Source of the DNA: Comamonadaceae bacterium | Lineage (GTDB): Bacteria; Pseudomonadota; Gammaproteobacteria; Burkholderiales; Burkholderiaceae_C | DNA: 5,456 bases | Direction: 5' to 3' | NCBI GenBank assembly: GCA_027490485.1 | Contig: JAIXYA010000254.1 | Span: 1-5,456 of the forward strand | Shown here: positions 1 through 5,456 of the stretch, piece after piece | Numbering within the stretch: position 1 is the stretch's first letter | How the letters are laid out: every line of letters begins with the position of its first letter | Translations under genes and position numbers: made by a program | The notes under the pieces: generated by a model | Databases searched by the model: none | Told to the model about the DNA's origin: nothing | What the model saw: only the letters and a program-made list of their open reading frames with translations

Positions 1-426
1 CGTCACCTTCTCGGGGCAGACCACTTGCAGTGGCAGCAACACAAAAGCGCGTTGCGCCCAAAGCGGGTGGGGCAAGCATAAAAAATCGCTTTGCATCTGC
101 GCTTCGCCATAAAACAGCAGATCTAAATCCAGGGTGCGAGGTGCGTGGTGATAGTCACGGGTGCGGCCTGCGGCGTTTTCCAAATCCTGCAAAGCTTGCA
201 ACAGCTCAACCGCGTTGAGTCGGGTTTCAAGGCGAGCCACGGCGTTGACATACGCAGGGCCATCGGCGTCCAGCGGTGCGCTGCTAAGCAAAGGCGAGGC
301 TTGCAGCAGTTGGGTGTGGGGCAATGCGGCGATGTCTGCCAAGGCTTGGCGCAGGGTGGACGCGGCGTCACCCAAATTCGAGCCCAGTGCCACAACGGCA
401 CTGACGGGTTCACGCTGCTGTGTCAC
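1..426 (-). CDS. folK: 2-amino-4-hydroxy-6-hydroxymethyldihydropteridine pyrophosphokinase (HPPK), 3' end outside window
   Basis: Cytoplasmic folate-pathway enzyme that transfers pyrophosphate from ATP to 6-hydroxymethyl-dihydropterin, making the substrate of dihydropteroate synthase. The reading frame is open from about 444 to base 1 and gives 142 residues counted from the GTG at 426-424. Near the N-terminus is ALGSNLGD (residues 13-20), typical of the family; YVNAV (59-63) follows. The HPPK signature HHAPRTLDLDLL (93-104) carries the two metal-binding acids D100 and D102 and the arginine R97. R88 in GRTR matches the other conserved arginine region, and LPHP is at 118-121. The family is usually about 160 residues, so roughly 15-25 residues are missing past the left edge. 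The start is uncertain: GTG codons in frame lie at 444, 429 and 426, no in-frame ATG is nearby, and none has a clear ribosome binding site. Any of them overlaps the end of pcnB (stop at 412-410) in another frame, suggesting translational coupling. Identity is firm; the exact start is not. Confidence 0.93.
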   Translation of the reverse strand, partial: MTQQREPVSAVVALGSNLGDAASTLRQALADIAALPHTQLLQASPLLSSAPLDADGPAYVNAVARLETRLNAVELLQALQDLENAAGRTRDYHHAPRTLDLDLLFYGEAQMQSDFLCLPHPLWAQRAFVLLPLQVVCPEKVT

Positions 427-1873
427 CACCGGTGCTGGGGCCACTGCCGGCAGGCTTGCGTCTACGCCGTGGGCGCTTGCGAGCCACCGGTGTGCCATCG
501 GCCTTGACCGCACGCGGCGCAGGTTTTACCGATTGCAGCATGTCTGCGCGGGTATCGTCACTGGCGGTGCTGAAGGTTTCCCACCAATCGGCCAGTTCTT
601 CGTCGATCTCGCCCACTTCCGCACGCAGTCGCATGAAATCGAATCCGGCACGAAACCGCGCTTGCTCGACCAAACCAAACGGGGCGCTGCCGCTGCGTTT
701 GTCAAAACGCGGTTGCATGGTCCAAATTTCGCGCATATCGCCTGCCAATTTGCCCCGTCCTGACACATCGCCAATGCGGGCATTGAACACGTCTTCGATG
801 GCTTCTTGCAAGGCGGGAAAGGTGGGCATCTCGGCACTGCGAAGCTGCCAGCCTTCGCGTACATCGGCCCACAACACGCAAGCGAGCAAAAAGCTGGGTG
901 CAACCGGTTTGCCCTCGCCTACGCGGCGGTCGGTGTCTTGCAAAGCGGCATGCACAAATTCGGATTCCACCCGCTCGACCACCACATCCAACAGCGGGTA
1001 AATGCCACTGGCCATGCCTAAGGTTTTGAGTTGCTCAATGCTGGCCAGTGCGTGGCCGGTTTGCAAAAGCTTGAGCATTTCGTCAAACAAACGGCTTTGC
1101 GGCACATCGGCCAGCAAGCCCACCGAGGCCTTCAGGGGCTTGGCAGTACGCGGCTCAATTTTGAAACCTAGGTTGTTTAACTTGGCCGCAAAACGCACGG
1201 CGCGGATGATGCGTACAGGGTCTTCGCGGTAACGGGCGGCGGGGTCGCCGATCATGCGCAAGACGCGTTTCTTGCCGTCTTCCAAGCCATGGTGGTAGTC
1301 GATCACGTCACCGGTCAAGGGGTCGTAGTACATGGCGTTGACGGTGAAGTCACGCCGCGCTGCATCTTCTTCTTGCGGGCCCCAAACGTTGTCGCGCAAC
1401 ACACGCCCACTGGCGTCCACCGCATGGGTCATGTTGGAGAGGGCTTTTTTGCTGGTGCGTTCATTGCCGCTGACCTGCTCGGCATCGTTGCTGTCAAGGT
1501 AGGCTCGGAAGGTGGAGACCTCGATCACCTCATGTTCGCGGCCTCGGCCATACACCACGTGAACGATACGAAAACGCCGCCCGATGATGAAAGCTCTCCG
1601 AAAACACGCTTTCACTTCTTCAGGTGTGGCGTTGGTGGCCACATCGAAGTCTTTGGGTTTCAAGCCCACCAGCAAGTCACGCACCGCGCCGCCCACGATA
1701 TAGGCTTCAAAGCCACGCTCTTGCAAGGTGCGCACCACGTTCATGGCGCGTTCGTCGACCAAGGTGTGGTCAATGCCATGGACCTGTTCGCTGATGACGC
1801 GGCGCTGCCCAAACTTGGGGGTAGGTTTGGGGCTGGACTTGCCCATCAAACGGTTGATGATTTTGCTGATCAT
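410..1873 (-). CDS. pcnB: Poly(A) polymerase I (polynucleotide adenylyltransferase)
   Basis: Adds 3' poly(A) tails to RNA, which in bacteria promotes decay by exonucleases. The product is 487 residues, slightly longer than the E. coli enzyme. Class II nucleotidyltransferase head: IVGGAVRD (59-66), the catalytic pair in KDFDVAT with D75 and D77, IGRRFRIVHV (97-106), IEVSTFR (117-123), RRDFTVNAMYYD (173-184) and RYREDPVRIIRAVRFAAKL (214-232). The GRRFR-type motif is the one reported to separate poly(A) polymerases from the closely related CCA-adding enzymes, so PcnB is preferred over Cca. The C-terminus ends in a very basic run (RKRPRRRRK, 465-473), likely an RNA-contacting tail. I chose the ATG at 1873 because it overlaps the stop of the upstream phosphatase gene as ATGA and gives the residues MISKII. 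A GTG at 1903 would add ten residues inside that upstream gene and is less likely. The 3' end overlaps the start of folK. Confidence 0.95.
   Translation of the reverse strand: MISKIINRLMGKSSPKPTPKFGQRRVISEQVHGIDHTLVDERAMNVVRTLQERGFEAYIVGGAVRDLLVGLKPKDFDVATNATPEEVKACFRRAFIIGRRFRIVHVVYGRGREHEVIEVSTFRAYLDSNDAEQVSGNERTSKKALSNMTHAVDASGRVLRDNVWGPQEEDAARRDFTVNAMYYDPLTGDVIDYHHGLEDGKKRVLRMIGDPAARYREDPVRIIRAVRFAAKLNNLGFKIEPRTAKPLKASVGLLADVPQSRLFDEMLKLLQTGHALASIEQLKTLGMASGIYPLLDVVVERVESEFVHAALQDTDRRVGEGKPVAPSFLLACVLWADVREGWQLRSAEMPTFPALQEAIEDVFNARIGDVSGRGKLAGDMREIWTMQPRFDKRSGSAPFGLVEQARFRAGFDFMRLRAEVGEIDEELADWWETFSTASDDTRADMLQSVKPAPRAVKADGTPVARKRPRRRRKPAGSGPSTGGDTAA
1870..1873 (-). other. ATGA stop-start overlap coupling the HAD phosphatase gene and pcnB
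   Basis: On the minus strand the bases read ATGA: the ATG of pcnB (1873-1871) and the TGA of the phosphatase gene (1872-1870) share two bases. No clear Shine-Dalgarno sequence stands upstream of the ATG, so pcnB translation probably depends on ribosomes finishing the phosphatase gene. This overlap is the main reason for choosing 1873 as the pcnB start. Confidence 0.8.
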
Positions 1874-2541
1874 GAAGTCTCGAAAAGGTCGAGGATACGC
1901 CACCCGCGTTCTTGGGCGATGTGTTTAAGGGCCGGACCGCCATTGGTGACCACGGGAACATCGACTTTTTCAAGCAAGGGCAAGTCGTTCATGGAGTCGC
2001 TGTAAAATGTGGCGTGGACCTCGGACAGGCTCAAGCCTTGGGCTTGCAACCATTGGTTCACCCGGGTGACTTTGCCTTCGCGCAAAGTGGGTGTGCCGTC
2101 AATCTCGCCGGTGAAGTTGCCATCAACGTCCCGCACCAACTGCACTGCCAGTAGCACATCCATGCCAAAGGCTTGGGCGATGGGGGTGGTGACAAATTCA
2201 TTGGTGGCGGTCACCATCACCAAGGTGTCACCTTGGGCGCGGTGCGCCTCTACCAATGCAAGGGCTTGGGGCTTGATGGCAGGCTGAATCACTTTTTGCA
2301 TGAATTGCGCATGCGCTTCATGGGCTGCGGCCATGCCGTGTTGCCTGATCGCTTCGGTGGCAAACCGCACATAAGCATGGATGTCCAAACAACCGGCGTT
2401 GTAGTCGGCATAAAACCCATCGTTGCGCTGCTTGAAGGTGTGCGGGTCAGCCCAGCCCAAACCCAAGGTGAACTCACCCCAGGATTGGTCGGAGTCCAGC
2501 GGCAACAAGGTTTGGTCAAGGTCAAATAAAGCCAGTTTCAT
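1870..2541 (-). CDS. HAD superfamily subfamily IB hydrolase (phosphoserine phosphatase-like)
   Basis: A 223-residue soluble phosphatase of the haloacid dehalogenase fold, subfamily IB. Motif I is FDLDQT (6-11), with nucleophile D7 and general acid/base D9. The helical cap follows, at about 20-90. Motif II is VTATN (110-114, T111), motif III the lysine in REGKVTRV (K157), and motif IV YSDSMND (180-186, with D182 and D186). All catalytic elements are present, so it should be active. Relatives are often labelled phosphoserine phosphatase, histidinol phosphatase or phosphatidylglycerophosphatase C-like; the sequence does not settle the substrate, and I see no membrane segment. The start at 2541 puts the DxD motif at the usual distance from the N-terminus (MKLALFDLD) and lies 4 nt after the hda stop. 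An in-frame ATG at 2556 would add five residues and overlap hda. The stop overlaps the pcnB start. Assignment to the family is firm, the specific reaction unknown. Confidence 0.9.
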   Translation of the reverse strand: MKLALFDLDQTLLPLDSDQSWGEFTLGLGWADPHTFKQRNDGFYADYNAGCLDIHAYVRFATEAIRQHGMAAAHEAHAQFMQKVIQPAIKPQALALVEAHRAQGDTLVMVTATNEFVTTPIAQAFGMDVLLAVQLVRDVDGNFTGEIDGTPTLREGKVTRVNQWLQAQGLSLSEVHATFYSDSMNDLPLLEKVDVPVVTNGGPALKHIAQERGWRILDLFETS

Positions 2542-2545
2542 GGGC

Positions 2546-3232
2546 TTAACTTTCATCGAGCATGGCTCGAAGCAAAGGGATGGTGAGGGGGCGTTGGGTT
2601 TGCAAAGCAAACGCATCCAAGCGGTGCAGCAGGTCGATCAAATGCCCCAAGTCGCGGCTAAAGCGGCTGAGCAAATAGTCCAGCAAATCGGTGTTCAAGG
2701 TCATGCCCAGCGCATGCGCATGACGCACCAAGACCGCACGGCGTTCGTTTTCACCCAAAACCTGCAGATGAAACACATGGCCCCAGCCCAAGCGGGTACG
2801 CAAGTCTTCACGCAAAGGCAGGTCTTGCGGCGGCAACAAACCGGCTGCCAGCACCCAAGGTTGACGCGCAGAACCTGGTGTGGCGGCATGCACAAACCAG
2901 TTGAAGGCCGCATGTTGCTGCACCGCGCTGTAAGCCTGAACATCGTCCATCAACACCACATCCCATTGGGTGTCAAAGGCACTGGGTTCGCTGATGCTCG
3001 CGTCCAGCCAACCCACGCTGTGGCCTTGCGAGGTGATGGCCTGCGCCACGGCTGCCAGCAAGTGGCTTTTGCCGCAACCTTGCTCGCCCCACAGGTAGGT
3101 AGGCACGGGGGAACGGGTGGCGCCTGCCAGCCAAAGTTGCAAATGCTCCAAGGCCGCAGCGTTGTGGCCGGGTTCGAAATTGGACAAAGTGGGGCCGACA
3201 TCCACACCGATGTCCAACGCAATTTGCCTCAT
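2546..3232 (-). CDS. hda: DnaA regulatory inactivator Hda
   Basis: A 228-residue DnaA-like AAA+ protein without the DNA-binding domain of DnaA. With ADP and the DNA-loaded beta clamp, Hda stimulates ATP hydrolysis by DnaA and so prevents re-initiation of replication (known for the family). The N-terminus holds QIALDI (3-8), which fits a beta-clamp-binding motif at the place where Hda carries one. Walker A is GEQGCGKS (49-56), Walker B VVLMDD (92-97), and the arginine-finger region REDLRTRLGWG (141-151). The sensor II region is SRDLGHLIDLLHRLD (192-206, R193). The sensor I region reads VLAAGLLPP (127-135), without the polar residue often seen after the glycine. Length fits Hda and is about half that of DnaA, and no helix-turn-helix domain follows, which excludes DnaA itself; DnaC-type loaders are less likely given the clamp motif and gene context. 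The ATG at 3232 lies 6 nt past the upstream stop, and no strong ribosome binding site is visible. Confidence 0.93.
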   Translation of the reverse strand: MRQIALDIGVDVGPTLSNFEPGHNAAALEHLQLWLAGATRSPVPTYLWGEQGCGKSHLLAAVAQAITSQGHSVGWLDASISEPSAFDTQWDVVLMDDVQAYSAVQQHAAFNWFVHAATPGSARQPWVLAAGLLPPQDLPLREDLRTRLGWGHVFHLQVLGENERRAVLVRHAHALGMTLNTDLLDYLLSRFSRDLGHLIDLLHRLDAFALQTQRPLTIPLLRAMLDES

Positions 3233-3238
3233 ACCCGG

Positions 3239-4309
3239 TTAGCCTGCATACAGACGACTTGCCATGTAGCGCTCTCGTAATCGGCGCAAAGCCACCAACA
3301 GCACCGCGCTGGCAGGCAAGGCCATCAACACACCGACAAAGCCCAGCAGTTGGCCAAACGCTAGCAAGGCAAAAATCACCGCCAGGGGATGCAAACCGAT
3401 GCGTTCACCCACCAAACGCGGCGTGAGCACAAAGCTTTCGAACAACTGGCCCACGCCAAACACCACCACCAACATCAGGGTGGCTTGCATGGGTGCCATT
3501 TCCAAAAAGCCTGACAAAGCAGCCAACAACAAGCCGACACCAAAGCCCACATAAGGCACAAACATCGCCAAGCCGGTGAAGATGCCGATGGGCCAGGCCA
3601 CCGACAAACCAAACAAGGACAGGCCAATGACGTAATACGCCGCCAAGATCAGCATCACCGACAACTGGCCACGCATGTATTCGCCCAAGACGCTGTCAGC
3701 CTCTTGCACAAAACCGTCTACCGTGGACTGGGCATGCACAGGCACCCATTGGCGCAGGTGCGACAAAGCCACATGGCCGTCCATCAGCAAGTAGTACAGC
3801 ACCACGGGAATCAGCACCAAATTGCCCACCACCGCCAAAGCCACGCTGCCACCGATGCGAAGCGACGCCATCACAGAGGTCAAGGCGCTGTCAGACAGGC
3901 CATCGGCGTTTTTTGCCAGCCACGCTTTCAGCCCTTGGGCATCGAGTTCTATGGGGAAGCCCCAGCTCAGCAACACAGGTTCAAGATGGGTTTTCAGCTC
4001 GTCGAGCAACTGTGGCAATTGCATTTGGATGCGAGCCGCTTCTTTGAACAGCACCGGCACCACCAAGGCCACTACTGCCAGCAAGATTCCGATGAAAGCG
4101 GTTTCGCAGACCAGCACCAACAGGCTTTTAGGGAAGCCCTCGCCCAGCCACTGCTGCAAACGTTGCACCACCGGCGACAGCACATAGGCCATGACGGCAG
4201 CGATTAAAAAAGGCGTCAAAACCGGCAGCAACCACCACAACACGAATGCCACTGCCGCCGCAATGGCCAGCCAAGCGGCATAGAGTCGGTAATCAGGGGA
4301 GGAAGACAT
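3239..4309 (-). CDS. AI-2E family / PerM-like transporter, polytopic inner-membrane protein
   Basis: A 356-residue integral membrane protein of the AI-2E transporter (UPF0118, PerM) family. Hydrophobic segments lie at about 11-28, 30-45, 62-87, 151-175, 216-236, 238-265, 275-295 and 306-340. A largely polar stretch of about 60 residues (88-150) separates the third and fourth segments, as is usual in the family. Family-typical motifs are FVPYVG (250-255), LTPRLVGERIGLHP (295-308) and GFVGVLMALPASAVLL (323-338). Members have been linked to autoinducer-2 export or to ion/proton exchange, but the substrate here cannot be read from sequence. The start is ambiguous: ATG at 4309 (MSSSPDYRLY) matches the short N-terminus typical of the family, while an in-frame ATG at 4345 would add 12 residues and lies inside the inverted repeat. 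I prefer 4309. It is the first gene of the leftward block and diverges from purM, a position where this family is often found beside hda in betaproteobacteria (general knowledge, not checked here). Confidence 0.88.
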   Translation of the reverse strand: MSSSPDYRLYAAWLAIAAAVAFVLWWLLPVLTPFLIAAVMAYVLSPVVQRLQQWLGEGFPKSLLVLVCETAFIGILLAVVALVVPVLFKEAARIQMQLPQLLDELKTHLEPVLLSWGFPIELDAQGLKAWLAKNADGLSDSALTSVMASLRIGGSVALAVVGNLVLIPVVLYYLLMDGHVALSHLRQWVPVHAQSTVDGFVQEADSVLGEYMRGQLSVMLILAAYYVIGLSLFGLSVAWPIGIFTGLAMFVPYVGFGVGLLLAALSGFLEMAPMQATLMLVVVFGVGQLFESFVLTPRLVGERIGLHPLAVIFALLAFGQLLGFVGVLMALPASAVLLVALRRLRERYMASRLYAG

Positions 4310-4332
4310 CAGCTGGTGAGAGACCCGGCATT

Positions 4333-4349
4333 TAGAATGCGCCATTCTA
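4333..4349. promoter_or_regulatory. Perfect inverted repeat in the divergent purM / PerM-gene promoter region
   Basis: TAGAATG (4333-4339), spacer CGC, then CATTCTA (4343-4349): both arms are exact reverse complements. Each arm read outward begins TAGAAT, one base from the sigma-70 -10 consensus TATAAT, so it could serve as -10 box in both directions. For purM this would put transcription start near 4345 and leave a leader of about 43 nt. For the leftward block the start would fall near 4337, upstream of the preferred ATG at 4309 but downstream of the alternative ATG at 4345. I see no convincing -35 hexamer for either direction at 16-18 bp spacing. It could instead be an operator for a dimeric regulator. 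The symmetry is observed; promoter function is inferred. Confidence 0.45.
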
Positions 4350-4387
4350 TCGACCCCACCCTTTAGCGCATTGGCGCCCTCCCCTTT

Positions 4388-5416
4388 ATGAACACACCCC
4401 TTTCCTACAAAGACGCAGGCGTTGACATTGACGCAGGCGACGCCTTGGTTGAACGCATCAAGCCCTTGGCCAAAAAAACCATGCGTGATGGCGTTTTAGC
4501 GGGCATTGGCGGCTTTGGCGCTTTGTTTGAAGTACCCAAAAATTACAAAGAACCGGTGTTGGTGAGTGGCACCGATGGCGTGGGCACCAAGCTGAAGTTG
4601 GCTTTTGAATGGCATATGCACGACACCGTGGGCATTGACTTGGTGGCCATGAGCGTGAATGACGTGCTGGTGCAAGGGGCCGAACCGCTGTTTTTCCTCG
4701 ATTACTTCGCCTGCGGCAAGCTTGACGTGGACACAGCCGCGGCGGTGGGGGGCGGCATTGCCAAGGGGTGTGAGCTGTCGGGCTGCGCCCTGATTGGCGG
4801 CGAAACCGCCGAGATGCCCGGCATGTACCCTGCTGGTGAATACGACTTGGCGGGTTTTGCGGTGGGCGTGGTGGAAAAGTCGCTGATTTTGACGGGCAAG
4901 GATGTGAAGCCCGGCGACGTGGTGCTGGGCTTGGCGTCCAGCGGCGTGCACTCCAATGGCTTTAGCTTGGTGCGCAAATGCATTGACAGAGCGGCTGCCC
5001 ATTTGCCCGCCACCTTGGACGGCCAGCCCTTCAAACAGGCGCTGATGGCACCCACAAGGCTGTATGTGAAGTCGGTGTTGGCGGCGTTGAAAGCCCACCC
5101 CATCAAAGCACTGGCGCACATCACCGGCGGCGGCTTGACCGAGAACATTCCCCGCGTGCTGCCGGACCACTGCGCCGCGCACCTACAACGTGCCAGCTGG
5201 CCGCGTACAGAATTGTTTACCTGGCTGCAAACCACGGCGGGCATTGACGAGCCTGAGATGTGCCGCACCTTCAACAACGGCATTGGCATGGTCTTGGTGC
5301 TGGACGCCTTAGCCGCTGATGCTTGCGCCAAGACTTTGGCGGATTTGGGTGAGCAGGTGTACCGCATTGGCGTGATTGCTGATAAGGGTAATGGCGCGGC
5401 GGTGGTGATTTCCTAA
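4388..5416 (+). CDS. purM: Phosphoribosylformylglycinamidine cyclo-ligase (AIR synthetase)
   Basis: Catalyses the ATP-dependent ring closure of formylglycinamidine ribonucleotide to 5-aminoimidazole ribonucleotide, the fifth step of de novo purine synthesis, in the cytoplasm, normally as a homodimer. The 342-residue product matches the family length (about 345). It opens with [20 protein letters not shown] (6-25). Then come [12 protein letters not shown] (61-72), the segment [20 protein letters not shown] (82-101), [11 protein letters not shown] (137-147), [17 protein letters not shown] (181-197), [16 protein letters not shown] (244-259) and the family's RTFN-x-G-x-GM segment, here RTFNNGIGM (294-302). 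No frameshift, gap or missing motif is apparent. The ATG at 4388 is right because the conserved N-terminal motif begins only five residues later and no earlier in-frame start is plausible. The bases just upstream (CCCTCCCCTTT) offer no Shine-Dalgarno sequence. It is transcribed away from the PerM-like gene and nothing coding follows it in the window. Confidence 0.97.
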   Translation: MNTPLSYKDAGVDIDAGDALVERIKPLAKKTMRDGVLAGIGGFGALFEVPKNYKEPVLVSGTDGVGTKLKLAFEWHMHDTVGIDLVAMSVNDVLVQGAEPLFFLDYFACGKLDVDTAAAVGGGIAKGCELSGCALIGGETAEMPGMYPAGEYDLAGFAVGVVEKSLILTGKDVKPGDVVLGLASSGVHSNGFSLVRKCIDRAAAHLPATLDGQPFKQALMAPTRLYVKSVLAALKAHPIKALAHITGGGLTENIPRVLPDHCAAHLQRASWPRTELFTWLQTTAGIDEPEMCRTFNNGIGMVLVLDALAADACAKTLADLGEQVYRIGVIADKGNGAAVVIS

Positions 5417-5456
5417 GTCGTCATTGCGAGGGGCTTCAGCCCCGAAGCAATCTCAC
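5417..5456. repeat. REP-like imperfect palindromic intergenic repeat, possibly truncated by window end
   Basis: Directly after the purM stop is an imperfect palindrome. The inner stem is GGGGCT (5430-5435) paired with AGCCCC (5438-5443), with loop TC, or a 5-bp stem with a 4-base loop. The outer stem is ATTGC (5423-5427) paired with GCAAT (5447-5451), separated from the inner stem by GA on the left and GAA on the right. The wording CGTCATTGCGAGG...GAAGCAATCTC resembles a dispersed palindromic repeat known from intergenic sites in many proteobacteria (recalled, not searched). No T-run follows within the window, so it is not a standard intrinsic terminator as seen, though it may protect the 3' end of the purM message. 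Confidence 0.6.

Noticed and set aside
123..413. Minus-strand open frame of 96 codons overlapping folK
   Set aside because: It is in a different frame of the same strand as folK; the folK frame carries the HPPK signature and this one has none.
410..1873. Possible CCA-adding enzyme (tRNA nucleotidyltransferase) instead of poly(A) polymerase
   Set aside because: The IGRRFRIVHV motif, the 487-residue length and the basic C-terminal tail fit PcnB; the Cca alternative has a different motif at that position.
1289..2005. Plus-strand open frame of 238 codons opposite pcnB
   Set aside because: His- and Val-rich antisense shadow of the conserved PcnB catalytic domain, with no family resemblance and crossing a gene boundary.
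2423..3280. Plus-strand open frame of 285 codons opposite hda and the phosphatase gene
   Set aside because: It lies antisense to two genes with clear catalytic motifs and its translation shows no recognisable domain. Long antisense frames are expected in GC-rich coding DNA.
4366..4378. Short GCGC...GCGC inverted repeat and GGCGCC palindrome in the purM leader
   Set aside because: Four- to six-base GC palindromes are expected by chance in this composition; too short to call a riboswitch or attenuator.
4496..5182. Minus-strand open frame of 228 codons opposite purM
   Set aside because: Antisense to conserved PurM motifs; its His/Gln/Ala-rich composition is typical of a shadow frame.

Overview
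The window looks like a stretch of ordinary core chromosome from a betaproteobacterium. Gene order and protein wording best fit Burkholderiales, probably a Comamonadaceae-like genus; that placement is an inference from recognised protein families and was not tested by a search. Every long stretch is coding and no mobile gene, rRNA, tRNA or CRISPR array is visible.

Layout: a compact leftward block of five genes fills about 1-4309 in transcription order: an AI-2E/PerM-family membrane protein, hda (replication-initiation control), a HAD-IB phosphatase, pcnB (poly(A) polymerase I), and folK (folate biosynthesis), which runs off the left edge. Junctions are very tight: 6 nt, 4 nt, a 4-nt ATGA overlap, and an overlap of 17 nt or more. 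One polycistronic message with coupled translation is therefore likely. Starting at 4388 and reading right is purM (purine biosynthesis), divergent from the block. The short gap between the two start regions holds a perfect 7-bp inverted repeat whose arms each read as a -10-like hexamer.

After purM the last 40 bases are an imperfect palindrome of the dispersed-repeat type common between genes in many proteobacteria; it is cut by the window edge.

Functionally the genes are housekeeping: PurM and FolK serve nucleotide and folate supply, Hda resets DnaA-ATP after initiation, and PcnB tags RNA for decay. The physiological roles of the HAD phosphatase and the PerM-like protein are not settled by the sequence. 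I see no undescribed system here. The points most worth a second look are the symmetric divergent promoter region, the 3' repeat, and the general lack of clear Shine-Dalgarno sequences in the block.
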